Assembly (NCBI RefSeq): GCF_000527155.1 | Contig: NZ_AZUQ01000001.1 | Location: 800,554 to 864,553 of the forward strand | DNA from: Haloglycomyces albus DSM 45210 | Lineage (GTDB): Bacteria > Actinomycetota > Actinomycetes > Mycobacteriales > Micromonosporaceae | DNA length: 64,000 bases | Reading direction: 5' to 3' | Shown: piece by piece, positions 9,103-18,626 of the stretch | Numbering within the stretch: position 1 is the first letter of the stretch | Layout of the letters: each line of letters begins with the position of its first letter | Notes under the pieces: generated by a model | Told to the model about the DNA's origin: nothing | What the model saw: only the letters and a program-made list of their open reading frames with translations | The model's database searches: none | Made by a program: the position numbers and the translations under genes

Positions 9103-10356
9103 ATGAATCAACCCCCCGTTCTTTCTCCCCCTGACCGGGTTCCGAGATCCACATTGCGCTGGAGCATGATGTGCGCACTCGTAACTACTTGTACTGTCGC
9201 TCTATCCGTGGTAATGGGATCATCTGTCGCCGCGAATGAAAGTGAATCCGAGCCGACGGCAATGACGGTTCGGCTATCGCAGGAAGTCTCGACCGCCAAC
9301 GCGGTCACAGCCGCACTCTGGCCCCGTGACACAGAGGTGCTTGACGTTAAAGATGGAGAAGAGGTTCCACTCGTTCAGCTTCCCCAATCCGCGATAAAGC
9401 AACAGCGGCCAAACCTGTTCGAGGTACACCTCAATCCAGACGACATTCCGGACGGCTACCTGGATAAACAAGGAATGGCCGACATTGAGGTCTCCGTCCG
9501 AGACACAAAACAACATTTGGCCGGTCAATCCACGGGAACGGTTCAACTTGGTGTGGGTAAGCTCGAAGGCACCTGGGTAGACGCTGGAGCATACGACGAA
9601 ATCGTTGCGGCAAGCCGCTCCTCTGAACCGGAATCGGTTGGCCTTGAAGTCAATATGGACTTGAAAGAGACCACAACCACTGGCGATTCGGATCGTCGGA
9701 CCGCCTCCGGCGACGAGTCACCAACGTGCATTGCATGTGTATGTGTACCGTCACCGACCAAACTCTATGAAAAGTCGGTGTGGGCGACGATTTCCACCGC
9801 CTACCCCAAGGAGAACGGCCAGTCGAAGGCTTGGCTGGAATACTCAAAGAGTTACAGCCATTCGTCCACTTTTGGAATGGCAGTCAATTTCGGGGGTGGC
9901 TTTGAGTCCAGTGGAACGAGGACGGTGAGCGGCTCCTGGGGACAGAAATGGGCGGCTGAAAGTGCCAAGAGAAGCTTTCGAGTGCAAGTTGCGTACGGCT
10001 ACTACCGTTACGACTATAAAGGGACCGACTGCGACGGTGATGAAGAATCGTATTACCGTTGGCGTCCTATACGAGAGACGGGCGGTACCAAGGATATAAA
10101 CCTCAGCATCAACCCGAGTTTTTCCGATCACTGCACCACTGTTTCTAAAGGAATCTGGTCTCGTTATCGTGGCGATGGGAAAGCCTATACGAACAGTCGC
10201 GGAGTGAAGATTCAGGATTACTTGGGATTCAAGCTCAGCGTGAAGTCCAATTTCGCGACCGAGAAAACACTTCACTATAACGCTCCATACGAACGAGAGA
10301 TGTGTGGAAACGACAGTCGGGGCATAGGTTTCTCAGGCAAACACAGAGAGCTGTAA
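9103..10356 (+). CDS. Secreted protein of unknown function with C-terminal glycine-rich domain
   Basis: Exported 417-aa protein. The basic N-terminus is followed by a hydrophobic segment (about residues 22-43) ending near VAANES, consistent with a signal peptide. The N-terminal half is acidic. A linker around residue 200 contains a cysteine cluster (CIACVCV). The C-terminal half is rich in Tyr, Ser, Gly and Trp (SSTFGMAVNFGGGFESS and onward), with further cysteines that could form disulphides. I do not recognise the family. ATG 9103 follows AAAGGA with good spacing. A lipoprotein gene lies 48 bases downstream past a small hairpin, so the two probably form a unit. A 6-bp inverted repeat (AGACAC/GTGTCT) precedes the gene. 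Confidence 0.75.
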   Translation: MNQPPVLSPPDRVPRSTLRWSMMCALVTTCTVALSVVMGSSVAANESESEPTAMTVRLSQEVSTANAVTAALWPRDTEVLDVKDGEEVPLVQLPQSAIKQQRPNLFEVHLNPDDIPDGYLDKQGMADIEVSVRDTKQHLAGQSTGTVQLGVGKLEGTWVDAGAYDEIVAASRSSEPESVGLEVNMDLKETTTTGDSDRRTASGDESPTCIACVCVPSPTKLYEKSVWATISTAYPKENGQSKAWLEYSKSYSHSSTFGMAVNFGGGFESSGTRTVSGSWGQKWAAESAKRSFRVQVAYGYYRYDYKGTDCDGDEESYYRWRPIRETGGTKDINLSINPSFSDHCTTVSKGIWSRYRGDGKAYTNSRGVKIQDYLGFKLSVKSNFATEKTLHYNAPYEREMCGNDSRGIGFSGKHREL

Positions 10357-10364
10357 ACCGTTGA

Positions 10365-10389
10365 GGGGTAGTCGTGTATCGGCTACCCC
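10365..10389 (+). terminator. Hairpin between secreted protein and lipoprotein genes
   Basis: Stem GGGGTAGTCG with CGGCTACCCC (10 bp, one G-T pair, five-base loop) just after the first stop. It may act as an attenuator or a processing site within the two-gene unit. Confidence 0.5.
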
Positions 10390-10404
10390 CGTATAGGAGT
10401 GTTG

Positions 10405-11037
10405 ATGAAACCAACTGCTATCGCAAGCGGTCTTCTGGTTTGCCTGCTGTTGCTGGGATGTTCCAGTGAAGAGCGACGTCATACAGAGCAAGAGGGCCCC
10501 TTGTCACTTCTCGAACCGTCTCAAGGGCTCACCAGCGTTGTCATAGACGATGAGGACAGTGGCTCGGCCACGTTTGGCTCGTATCTGCCATGTATTTTTG
10601 ACGACTTCGACGATTCCGAAATCACTCTAACCGACGTTCGTCCCCATTTCGAATTCGGCAACGAGGAGTTCGATCTGACTATTCGCCGCTTCGATCGCGG
10701 ATCCAGACGAGATCTACCTCCATTTTCGATCACAAGCATGAAAGGGACCCCATACGAACCAGAAGATCAATCGGCGGAGGACGTCGGCAATGATCTCGAG
10801 GAGTTTAGCGAATTGACGACCACTAAAACCTGCGCCGATGCAGCCGAGGACTCGGCGGTAACAGAACTGATGATGACCTTTCATTCCGACGGCGAGGGTG
10901 TGATCGTCCACGGGTTCGAAGTCGATTACGTGACCCAGGATGACGACGAGTACACCTATTACAGCGAGCTGTACATGGTGCTCTGTGGCTCCGAAGTCGA
11001 CGTGGTAGACGAAGACGACGTTTGCAATCACCAGTAA
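10405..11037 (+). CDS. Putative lipoprotein of unknown function
   Basis: 210-aa protein whose N-terminus ends in a lipobox (LLLLGC, Cys19), so it is predicted to be lipid-anchored outside the membrane. The mature part is strongly acidic (many Asp/Glu) and contains four further cysteines. ATG 10405 was chosen because AGGAG (10395-10399) sits five bases upstream; GTG 10399 would overlap the ribosome binding site. Its only near neighbour in the same direction is the secreted protein upstream, suggesting they act together at the cell surface. No family recognised. Confidence 0.75.
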   Translation: MKPTAIASGLLVCLLLLGCSSEERRHTEQEGPLSLLEPSQGLTSVVIDDEDSGSATFGSYLPCIFDDFDDSEITLTDVRPHFEFGNEEFDLTIRRFDRGSRRDLPPFSITSMKGTPYEPEDQSAEDVGNDLEEFSELTTTKTCADAAEDSAVTELMMTFHSDGEGVIVHGFEVDYVTQDDDEYTYYSELYMVLCGSEVDVVDEDDVCNHQ

Positions 11038-11055
11038 AGAGGCAATCGGAAATGC

Positions 11056-11802
11056 CTAGCCCGCGCGCTCGTTGCAGATGGCGAGGGTGCGGGCGGCACC
11101 GGTCTCCATCGCCTGGCCGTAGTGCTTCAGCCAGCTACGGACACCGTCCGGCGTTCCGGTGCTGAACGACTTGGACGAGCCGACGTATTCGGGCTGGCGT
11201 TCCTTGTGTCCCAGGTTCAAGGCGATGAGGAAATGCGGGTCCATGCCTTGCTCGGCCAGAGTCAACTTCGCCGCGGCTCGTGCCACGATGTCGTTGGCCA
11301 GTGGGAAGGCCTGCAGGGACAGCAGTTCACCGTGGATCACGGCGGCTCGCAGGGTCGGGGGCAGATCGCTGGTCGGATTGGAGACCAGAGCACACAGCGC
11401 GTCCATGCGGGCCGAACCCGTTTCGTCCAGGTTCGGGCGGCCCGGCTGCGGGCTCCCCTGGGAGACGTCGAAGTCGCTGGTGGCGAACATGTGCAGACGG
11501 GCCAATACGTATCGCGGCGATGAGCGCCATACGCCTACCAAGGACGGTAGGGCCTCATTGACCCGAATGGCCCCGCGCACGGTGGCATCGCTGCCGTCCC
11601 AAGCCCGTAGCGAGTCGACGTCGAGTTCAAAACCTTCCAGCTGCAAGGTGGCAGCCGTTTCTGCGAGCGCTACCTCGTCGGCGACGGCGGTGTGGTCGCT
11701 TTCGAGGCTCTTGTGCCACATCATGCGTTCGACTGTGGCGCGCGCGTTCTCAAGCGCGTCAGCGACTTCGGACAGTTCCATCAGTGGTGCTAGTGGATCC
11801 AC
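11056..11802 (-). CDS. Conserved actinobacterial protein with degenerate Fic-like motif
   Basis: 248-aa cytosolic protein of the type found beside acs in other actinobacteria, as I recall. The segment IHGELLSLQAFPLANDIVARA follows the layout of a Fic motif (HPFxxGNGRxxR), but the catalytic His, Gly and Arg pattern is degraded, so AMP-transfer activity is doubtful. GTG 11802 gives MDPLAPLMEL, typical of these homologues. The gene is divergent from acs. Its 3' end is duplicated at 8758-8821. Confidence 0.65.
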   Translation of the reverse strand: MDPLAPLMELSEVADALENARATVERMMWHKSLESDHTAVADEVALAETAATLQLEGFELDVDSLRAWDGSDATVRGAIRVNEALPSLVGVWRSSPRYVLARLHMFATSDFDVSQGSPQPGRPNLDETGSARMDALCALVSNPTSDLPPTLRAAVIHGELLSLQAFPLANDIVARAAAKLTLAEQGMDPHFLIALNLGHKERQPEYVGSSKSFSTGTPDGVRSWLKHYGQAMETGAARTLAICNERAG

Positions 11803-12197
11803 GGCTGCGAGAGTACTCCCGTCATGTCTCGAATTGATATCAATGGTCTCTCTTGTGGTGTTATTGATGGCCCATAAGCTGGACTTTTTTCATCTACCGT
11901 GTTACAAGTACTCGCTATCCTCCGATCCCGACACACCCTTTTTCATTAAACGTCCGCCATCAGTCCAGTTAAGAGCCTTGCAAGCGCATGGACGACAATC
12001 CGGTGTTATAAATCTCTTGTTAATTATCGGCAATATTTCATGCGCACATGTTTACGCTTTTTGCACATTTGGGTTCGTTTTTCGCGTTATCCACTCAAGG
12101 GGGCGCAGATGACAGTCGCTACGCAAGGTTGTAGTGTTACAGAACATAGACTTGTTTCACAAACCTGTGATCGCGTGGATACATTAAGGAGCATCTG
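11803..12197. promoter_or_regulatory. Divergent intergenic region upstream of acs
   Basis: 395 bases with no gene. Near acs there is a small inverted repeat TCACA-AACC-TGTGA (12157-12170) that could bind a regulator. It is the reverse arrangement of a CRP site and no known operator matches it. The acs ribosome binding site AAGGAG is at 12186-12191. Confidence 0.4.
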
Positions 12198-14156
12198 GTG
12201 GCTGACAAGAACAAAGACACTCTTGCCAACCTGCTTAATGAAGACCGGAGTTTTCCCCCACACGCCGACTTCGCCGCTGCAGCAAACGTGAAGGCGGACG
12301 CCTATGAGGAAGCGAAGAACGACCGCCTGGCCTTCTGGGACAAACAGGCGCAACGCCTGGACTGGACGAAGAAGTGGGATCGGGTACTCGACTGGTCCAA
12401 CGCACCGTTCGCCGAATGGTTTGTGGGCGGAGAGCTCAACGTCGCCTACAACTGCGTGGACCGGCACGTCGAAGCCGGGAACGGCGACCGGGTGGCCCTG
12501 TACTGGGAAGGCGAGCCGGGCGACGACCGCCGTATTACGTACAACGAACTGTCCGCTGAAGTCAATCGCGCCGCCAATACCTTGACCGACTTCGGCATCG
12601 AGGCGGGCGACCGCGTCGTAATCTACATGCCGATGGTTCCCGAAGCCGCGATCGCCATGCTGGCCTGCGCCCGCATCGGGGCGGTCCATTCGGTCGTATT
12701 CGGTGGCTTCAGCGTGGACGCCCTCAGCGACCGTATCCAGGACGCGGGCGCCAAGATGGTCATCACCGCCGACGGTGGCTTCCGTAAAGGCAAGCCGTCG
12801 GGCCTGAAGGAGACGGTGGACGCAGCCGTCGAACGCTGCGACACGATCGAGAACGTTCTGGTCGTGCAGCGCACCAAACAGGACGTGGCGTGGACCTCCA
12901 AGGACCACTGGTGGCACGAGACGGTATCCAACGCCTCGTCCGAGCATCAGCCGAAGAGTTTCGACTCCGAACATCCGCTGTTCATTCTCTACACTTCCGG
13001 CACCACGGGGAAGCCGAAGGGAATTCTGCACACCTCCGGCGGCTACCTCACGCAGACGTCGTACACCCATCACGCGGTCTTCGACGCCAAACCCGACAGC
13101 GACGTCTTCTGGTGCACCGCCGACGTCGGCTGGGTGACCGGGCACTCCTATATCGTTTACGGCCCCCTGTCCAACGGCGCCACTCAGGTCATGTACGAGG
13201 GAACACCCGATACCCCGCACAAGGGCCGGTTCTGGGAGATCGTGGACAAGTACAAGGTCACCACGCTCTACGCCGCCCCGACCGCGATTCGTACCTTCAT
13301 GAAGTGGGGAGACGACATTCCCGCGCAATACGATCTGTCCTCGCTGCGTCTGCTGGGCAGTGTGGGCGAGCCGATCAACCCGGAGGCCTGGATGTGGTAC
13401 CGGGAGAAGATCGGTGGCGGCACGGCCCCGATCGTGGACACCTGGTGGCAGACCGAGACCGGTTCGATCATGATCTCGCCGCTTCCGGGTGAGACGGCCA
13501 CCAAGCCCGGTTCGGCACAGGTCCCGCTCCCGGGAATCAGCATCGACGTGGTGGACGACGACGCCAAGTCGGTCGGTGCCGGTGGCGGTGGTTTCCTGAC
13601 CATCGGGGAACCGTGGCCGTCCATGCTGCGCGGCATCTGGGGCGACGACGAGCGTTACAAGAAGACCTACTGGTCTCGTTTTGAGAACCTCTACTTCGCC
13701 GGGGACGGCGCGAAGCGCGACGACGACGGCGACCTGTGGCTGCTGGGCCGGGTCGACGACGTCATGCTGGTCAGCGGCCACAACATCTCCACTACCGAAG
13801 TGGAGTCGGCGCTGGTCAGTCACGAAACGGTAGCCGAGGCCGCCGTGGTCGGTGCCTCCGACCCGGTGACCGGGCAGGGCATCGTGGCGTTCGTGATTCC
13901 GCGCGGCGAGGCCGATTCCAGCCCTGAGCACCTCAGCGAACTACGCAATCACGTGGCGCAGACGCTGGGACCGATCGCCAAGCCGCGTCAGGTCATGATG
14001 GTGGGCGAGCTGCCCAAGACGCGTTCGGGCAAGATCATGCGTCGGCTGCTACGCGACATCGCCGAAGACCGCGAGCTCGGCGACGTCACCACCTTGCAGG
14101 ACTCCAGCGTCATGTCCCGCATCAAGGAAGGTCTCTCGACCGGTTCCGACGAATAG
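12198..14156 (+). CDS. acs: Acetyl-CoA synthetase (acetate-CoA ligase)
   Basis: Makes acetyl-CoA from acetate, ATP and CoA through acetyl-AMP. The 652-aa length and the motifs YTSGTTGKPKG (near residue 264), TWWQTETG and the C-terminal TRSGKIMRRLLRDIA, whose Lys near residue 612 is the known acetylation-control site of the family, all fit Acs. It starts at GTG 12198, six bases after AAGGAG. It is monocistronic, closed by a hairpin terminator. With pckG at 6.4-8.3 kb it points to an acetate-assimilating metabolism. Confidence 0.97.
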   Translation: MADKNKDTLANLLNEDRSFPPHADFAAAANVKADAYEEAKNDRLAFWDKQAQRLDWTKKWDRVLDWSNAPFAEWFVGGELNVAYNCVDRHVEAGNGDRVALYWEGEPGDDRRITYNELSAEVNRAANTLTDFGIEAGDRVVIYMPMVPEAAIAMLACARIGAVHSVVFGGFSVDALSDRIQDAGAKMVITADGGFRKGKPSGLKETVDAAVERCDTIENVLVVQRTKQDVAWTSKDHWWHETVSNASSEHQPKSFDSEHPLFILYTSGTTGKPKGILHTSGGYLTQTSYTHHAVFDAKPDSDVFWCTADVGWVTGHSYIVYGPLSNGATQVMYEGTPDTPHKGRFWEIVDKYKVTTLYAAPTAIRTFMKWGDDIPAQYDLSSLRLLGSVGEPINPEAWMWYREKIGGGTAPIVDTWWQTETGSIMISPLPGETATKPGSAQVPLPGISIDVVDDDAKSVGAGGGGFLTIGEPWPSMLRGIWGDDERYKKTYWSRFENLYFAGDGAKRDDDGDLWLLGRVDDVMLVSGHNISTTEVESALVSHETVAEAAVVGASDPVTGQGIVAFVIPRGEADSSPEHLSELRNHVAQTLGPIAKPRQVMMVGELPKTRSGKIMRRLLRDIAEDRELGDVTTLQDSSVMSRIKEGLSTGSDE

Positions 14157-14171
14157 GGTTTCACTACCACG

Positions 14172-14201
14172 GCCGCTCCTCGAATCTCGGGGAGCGGCTT
14201 T
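14172..14201 (+). terminator. Terminator of acs
   Basis: 12-bp stem (14172-14183 with 14187-14198, one G-T pair, three-base loop) followed by TTT, 15 bases after the acs stop. The following 14202-14523 stretch holds no gene that I can see. Confidence 0.8.
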
Positions 14202-14523
14202 CGCGTACCCCGGAATTTTAAGAATTTTCAAAGAATCGGCGTTCTCCGCAAAACGCACGATTGCGATATATACTCACTGTGTTACGCACCTTCACGCGAA
14301 CTCCACTCCACAAGTGAGCGCCTTAGCTTCCTACCCAAGGATTCCGATGATGACAATCGCGCCTCCGCACCACCGTCGATGACCGCGATCCCGCCGGTGA
14401 CGCACCAAATAGAAGCAGGAAACGAACTATGGTCGTTTATCGACCACTCCGGTAAAGTATCACCGGGATATCCCAACGTAACCGACGTCAGGCCCTAACA
14501 AGCCTGCCCTATTAAGGAGCCCG

Positions 14524-15768
14524 ATGCCGAAGCGAATCTCCCAGAAAGTACGCAAGCCCCAAGAAGAGCTTCTCAGGTTTCTTCGCATCGAGACCACCGG
14601 TGGAATACTCCTCCTCGTCGCCGCCGTCCTGGCCGTCATAGTCGCCAATTCGCCCTGGGGCGAGCTCTATTCCGACGTCCAGGCCACCTACCTCGGTATC
14701 GACGGCATTCTCAAAATGAATGTCCAGCACTGGGCGTCCGACTTCCTGCTGGCGTTCTTCTTCCTCGTCGTCGGTCTCGAACTCAAACGCGAACTCGTCG
14801 TCGGCCAACTGCGCGACCCCAAAAAAGCCATGCTCCCCGTCATCGCAGCCGCCGGCGGAATCATCGTCCCCGCCCTCGTCGCCGTGGCCATCACCTGGGG
14901 AACCGACGACGTCGGCAAAGTCTGGCCCGTGCCCGTCGCCACCGACATCGCCTTCGCACTGGCCGTCCTGGCCGTATGCGCCCGCTCGTTGCCCTCCAGC
15001 CTGCGCATCTTCCTACTGACCCTCGCCATCGCCGACGACATCGGAGCGATCGCCATGATCGCGTTCCTCTACAGCAACATCGAGCTCTGGCCGCTCGTAG
15101 CCTTCGTCGTCACCCTGGCGCTCTGGATCTTCCTGCAACGACGCCGCATCAACAGCGTCTGGATCTACATCCCACTGGGACTACTCGGCTGGTACTTCCT
15201 CCACGAAGCCGGAGTACACGCCACCATCGCTGCCGTACTGTTCGGACTCGCCACCCGTGTGAAGCCCGATAAGGGCGAAGACACCGAACACACGCCCTGC
15301 GTCAAAGCCGAGCACGCCCTACAGCCGTTCAGCGCCGGAATCGCGGTACCCGTATTCGCCTTCTTCAGCGCGGGAGTGGCCGTCAACGCCGACACCATGC
15401 AGGAATTCAGCTCCAACAACGCCGCGCTCGCCGTGGTGGCCGGACTGTTCTTCGGTAAGTTCGTCGGAGTGACCGGTGGTGCCTGGCTGGCCGCCAAGTT
15501 CAAACTCGGCAGCCTGTCCGACGACCTGAAATGGACCGACATTTCGGCCGTCGCCATCCTCTGTGGTTGCGGATTCACCGTGGCACTGCTGATCGCCGAA
15601 CTGGCGTACCCAGGCGGAGACCTCGCCCAACAGCAAGAACTCGTCAAGACGGGTGTCCTGGTCGGCTCCACGATCTCCGCCATCGTCGGCGGCAGCATCC
15701 TCGCCCTACGCTCCCGCGTCGTCGGACGACAGAAGCAGGCGAACGAAACCGAAGAGACGGCGACCTAA
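14524..15768 (+). CDS. nhaA: Na+/H+ antiporter NhaA
   Basis: Inner-membrane antiporter exporting Na+ in exchange for protons, for salt and pH homeostasis. The 414-aa protein has about twelve hydrophobic segments. The transport residues are present: Asp141 (PVATDIAFAL) and the pair Asp171-Asp172 (AIADDIGAIA), equivalent to Asp133, Asp163 and Asp164 of the E. coli protein. GLELKRE near residue 85 is also characteristic. ATG 14524 follows AAGGAG at a good distance. It is a single gene closed by a 16-bp hairpin. Confidence 0.97.
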   Translation: MPKRISQKVRKPQEELLRFLRIETTGGILLLVAAVLAVIVANSPWGELYSDVQATYLGIDGILKMNVQHWASDFLLAFFFLVVGLELKRELVVGQLRDPKKAMLPVIAAAGGIIVPALVAVAITWGTDDVGKVWPVPVATDIAFALAVLAVCARSLPSSLRIFLLTLAIADDIGAIAMIAFLYSNIELWPLVAFVVTLALWIFLQRRRINSVWIYIPLGLLGWYFLHEAGVHATIAAVLFGLATRVKPDKGEDTEHTPCVKAEHALQPFSAGIAVPVFAFFSAGVAVNADTMQEFSSNNAALAVVAGLFFGKFVGVTGGAWLAAKFKLGSLSDDLKWTDISAVAILCGCGFTVALLIAELAYPGGDLAQQQELVKTGVLVGSTISAIVGGSILALRSRVVGRQKQANETEETAT

Positions 15769-15812
15769 ACCCAACGCCGCCTCCCAAGAGACGGCCAACA
15801 ACCGAACGAACC

Positions 15813-15860
15813 GAGCCCCGGAGATCCGACGCGCGTCAACAACGGATCTCCGGGGCTCTT
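15813..15860 (+). terminator. Terminator of nhaA
   Basis: Perfect 16-bp stem (15813-15828 with 15843-15858) with a 14-base loop, followed by TT. It lies 45 bases after the nhaA stop. Confidence 0.8.
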
Positions 15861-15904
15861 CCATCGGCCACGCAACATGTCGGACGTATCGATACACTCA
15901 TAGA

Positions 15905-16843
15905 GTGTCCAAACAACGCCTACAGCAATACTCCGACAACCTTGCCCTGCTTCCCGGCGATTGGAACCACCACTTCGTAGACGCCAACGGCCTGCGGTTC
16001 CACGTCGCCGAAGCCGGAAGCGGCCCCTTGATCCTCCTGCTCCACGGATTCCCCGAATTCTGGGGTACCTGGACACATCAGATTCCCGCGCTGGCCAACG
16101 CCGGTTACCGCGTCGTCGCCGCCGACCTGCGTGGATACGGTGCCAGCGACAAGCCACCACGTGGCTACGACGCCTACACCATGGCCGCCGACATCGTCGG
16201 CCTCGTACGCGCACTCGGCGAACGACAAGCGCACGTCGTCGGGCACGACCTCGGAGGCATTCTGGCCTTTGCCGCAGCCTCGTTTCATCCGCAACAGTTC
16301 CAGTCGCTCACCATCGTCAGCGCCGCCCATCCACTGCGGCAACGTGCGGCTCTAGCAGTGGACCCACGCGGTCAACTGGCCGCCTCCAAACACCTGCTGG
16401 CATTTCAACTCCCCCGCTACGACCGGCGCTTGATCGCCGACGACGCCGCCCAAATCGGGCGGCTCATGGGACGTTGGTCGGGACGGCAATGGCGCGAGAC
16501 CGAAGATTTCCGGGAACATGTGAGGCTGTGCCGCAACATGATGCAGATTCCCCAGGCGGCGTTCTGCGCTTTGGAGGCCTTCCGCTGGCCGTTCCGCACC
16601 TCAGTCGGCCTGGCAGGACGGCGATTCGTCAAACTGATACAACAACCCTTTGACGTGCCGACTCTGCAATTGCACGGCGACAGCGACACCTGCGTACTGC
16701 CGCGCACCGCACAGGGTTCCGGCCGCTACGTCACCAATACCTACGAATGGCGGTTGATTCGCGGTTGTGGCCACTTCCCGCAACGGGAACGGCCGGAACA
16801 ACTCAGCAAAGAAATCCTGGATTGGGTCAACCAAAATGCGTAA
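15905..16843 (+). CDS. Alpha/beta hydrolase, epoxide hydrolase-like
   Basis: 312-aa soluble hydrolase. HGFPEFW supplies the oxyanion-hole region. The nucleophile elbow is GHDLGG with Asp115, as in epoxide hydrolases and haloalkane dehalogenases rather than Ser esterases. A late acid sits in HGDSD and the His in GCGHFPQRERPE. The substrate is unknown. The start was set at GTG 15905 because the longer reading frame runs back through the nhaA terminator. A TACACT box lies six bases before the GTG and there is no clear ribosome binding site, so the mRNA may be leaderless. Confidence 0.85.
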   Translation: MSKQRLQQYSDNLALLPGDWNHHFVDANGLRFHVAEAGSGPLILLLHGFPEFWGTWTHQIPALANAGYRVVAADLRGYGASDKPPRGYDAYTMAADIVGLVRALGERQAHVVGHDLGGILAFAAASFHPQQFQSLTIVSAAHPLRQRAALAVDPRGQLAASKHLLAFQLPRYDRRLIADDAAQIGRLMGRWSGRQWRETEDFREHVRLCRNMMQIPQAAFCALEAFRWPFRTSVGLAGRRFVKLIQQPFDVPTLQLHGDSDTCVLPRTAQGSGRYVTNTYEWRLIRGCGHFPQRERPEQLSKEILDWVNQNA

Positions 16844-16869
16844 GGTCGGCCGACCCAATCGTTCTGGAC

Positions 16870-17898
16870 TCACTCCAGTTTCTTCTGAAGCACGCCTTCC
16901 TTGCCGAACAGGCGGTATCCCACCGCTTCATTGATCGCGATCATGTGATCGTTGACCGTGGCGTTACCGGTGGCCACGTACTTCATTCGCGGACGGTAGC
17001 TCTTCAAAAGCCGCTGATTGGCGATCTTGACCAGCAAACCGAGGCGATGTCCCCGATGTTCGGGGTCAACGACCGTATCGCCTTGGTGCGCCCAGGTTTC
17101 GCTACCGGCTGGAACCGAGATATTGGTGTCGGCAACGACCGTATCGCTGGAACGATGCACCGCGACCGTCTGCAGAGCCAGGTCTCCACGCCGGAGTTTC
17201 TCCACGCGCTCGCGTTTGATGCGGGTTCCGTCTAGGTCGGCGGGCTGCAAGTCCCAATCCCCCAACGGCATATCGGTGAGTAGGTACTCCTCCATGCGAG
17301 CGACGCCGTCGAGATACTTCTCTGGAATCATGCCCACCCAGCTGACGATGTCGTAATCGGTCGCCTTGGGTTCGGCTTCCAGCTTCAGCCGCTCGATTTC
17401 GTCTTCATCGACCGATTGCAGATCGACCCGACGGAGGTCCTGGGTGTTGGCGTCCTTGTATCCGAACTTGGCACCGAAGGGAACGGCCGTGTCGGGTACT
17501 TCGGTCTCGCCGTAGGGCAATACGGCCCAGGCTTGCAGCGACGTGCGCCCTTCCTCGCGGGCGACGTTTTCCAAGAACTCCACGAATCGGCTACCGATGC
17601 CCCGGCGACGATATTCGGGATGGACTTCCAGCTCGAAGTCGAAAATGTGGGTATTGTCGGCGTCTGACAGATACCCCTTTGCCCAGGCGACAAGTTTTCC
17701 GTCGACGAAGCCAAGCCAACGTTTGGTGCGAGCGTACTTCTCACTCGCGAGAAGTTCAGCCAACAGGCTCGCTTCACTCACGGGCGGCAGTTTGGAAAAG
17801 TCATTTTCCTCAACCAGCTTGATTAGGTCGAGCCAGTCATCAATGTGTCCGGGATTGTTGGGGTCAAGTGGAACGATATCGAGCGCGACTTTAGCCAT
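16870..17898 (-). CDS. Tandem GNAT-family N-acetyltransferase
   Basis: 342-aa protein with two GNAT folds in tandem. The first carries a clear acetyl-CoA motif A (VHPEYRRRGIGSRF, near residue 93); the second has VDPEHRGHRLGLLVK (near residue 280). The two-domain layout resembles MshD-type mycothiol synthases and related actinobacterial proteins, but the substrate cannot be read from the sequence. It converges with the epoxide-hydrolase-like gene. Its start lies next to an intergenic stretch at 17899-18179 in which I see nothing definite. Confidence 0.85.
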   Translation of the reverse strand: MAKVALDIVPLDPNNPGHIDDWLDLIKLVEENDFSKLPPVSEASLLAELLASEKYARTKRWLGFVDGKLVAWAKGYLSDADNTHIFDFELEVHPEYRRRGIGSRFVEFLENVAREEGRTSLQAWAVLPYGETEVPDTAVPFGAKFGYKDANTQDLRRVDLQSVDEDEIERLKLEAEPKATDYDIVSWVGMIPEKYLDGVARMEEYLLTDMPLGDWDLQPADLDGTRIKRERVEKLRRGDLALQTVAVHRSSDTVVADTNISVPAGSETWAHQGDTVVDPEHRGHRLGLLVKIANQRLLKSYRPRMKYVATGNATVNDHMIAINEAVGYRLFGKEGVLQKKLE

Positions 17899-18179
17899 GC
17901 TCTGAGTTTCCGGTACCGATCACCATTGGTCAATCGAATTTCAATTCGGGCTTTGCGTTTCAACTGTTCTTCACAGCACCCGATCAATCTACCCGGATAC
18001 AAGCGAAACCGCAGTTGGGAACCAGAGTCAAGTATCTGACACCAGAATACGCATTCGGCTTGGCCGACACGCGTTTGTGGTTGTTGACTTTAAGTTAGCG
18101 ATGCGCGACACTAACGCACGCTGGGTGATCCCGATGGTCATCCGGGGGTCTTTGGTAAATATCCAATTTGCCGAAACCA

Positions 18180-18222
18180 GCGACTCGCCAGATACAGCTG
18201 ACAACTTGTGCTGGCGAGTCGC
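18180..18222 (+). promoter_or_regulatory. Leader hairpin before a tiny ORF
   Basis: Perfect 12-bp inverted repeat GCGACTCGCCAG / CTGGCGAGTCGC with a 19-base loop, ending 20 bases before a very strong ribosome binding site (AAAGGAGG, 18243-18250). The layout resembles an mRNA leader control element. Confidence 0.5.
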
Positions 18223-18254
18223 CCCCAAACTACAAAACCCCGAAAGGAGGTTTC

Positions 18255-18335
18255 GTGTTCTCACACATCGTAATGCATCGTGCGCGTCTTTTCCAGTCAC
18301 GAGCCGGTGTCGCTGGGCGCGTCAGTTACTACTGA
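18255..18335 (+). CDS. Small ORF, possible leader peptide (26 aa)
   Basis: GTG start four bases after AAAGGAGG, the strongest Shine-Dalgarno match in this region. It encodes a basic peptide (begins MFSHIVMHRARLFQ, ends AGRVSYY). It is preceded by a 12-bp hairpin and followed, after about 290 bases without another obvious gene, by the unknown genes at 18627-20390. It could be a translated leader or a small protein; no family was recognised. Confidence 0.4.
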   Translation: MFSHIVMHRARLFQSRAGVAGRVSYY

Positions 18336-18626
18336 TCTCGCACCTGACCGGCTTATTCACTACATTCACTACTGATACCAGCTAGTTCCTTATCCGCGTG
18401 TGTCTAGAAACGGTCGACCGTGGTCGCCGTTGGAGGGCACTCGTCTACCCCGTCATGCCGTAACGCAGGACATTGCGTCAATAGGCAGCGCCTGGACGGG
18501 AAGAATCGCGGATTATCCGGCTGGGGTCATTGGGTGTGTGGTGGCCGGTCTCGACTGTTTGTTCTGTGCTTTTTCATCGTTTTTCACTTATCCTCCGATC
18601 CCCGGGGAGAATGGAGACCCACCATC

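Noticed and set aside
12087-13931. 614-codon open frame on the minus strand opposite acs
   Set aside because: Exact shadow of the acs reading frame in GC-rich DNA; its translation has no family features and acs is unmistakable.
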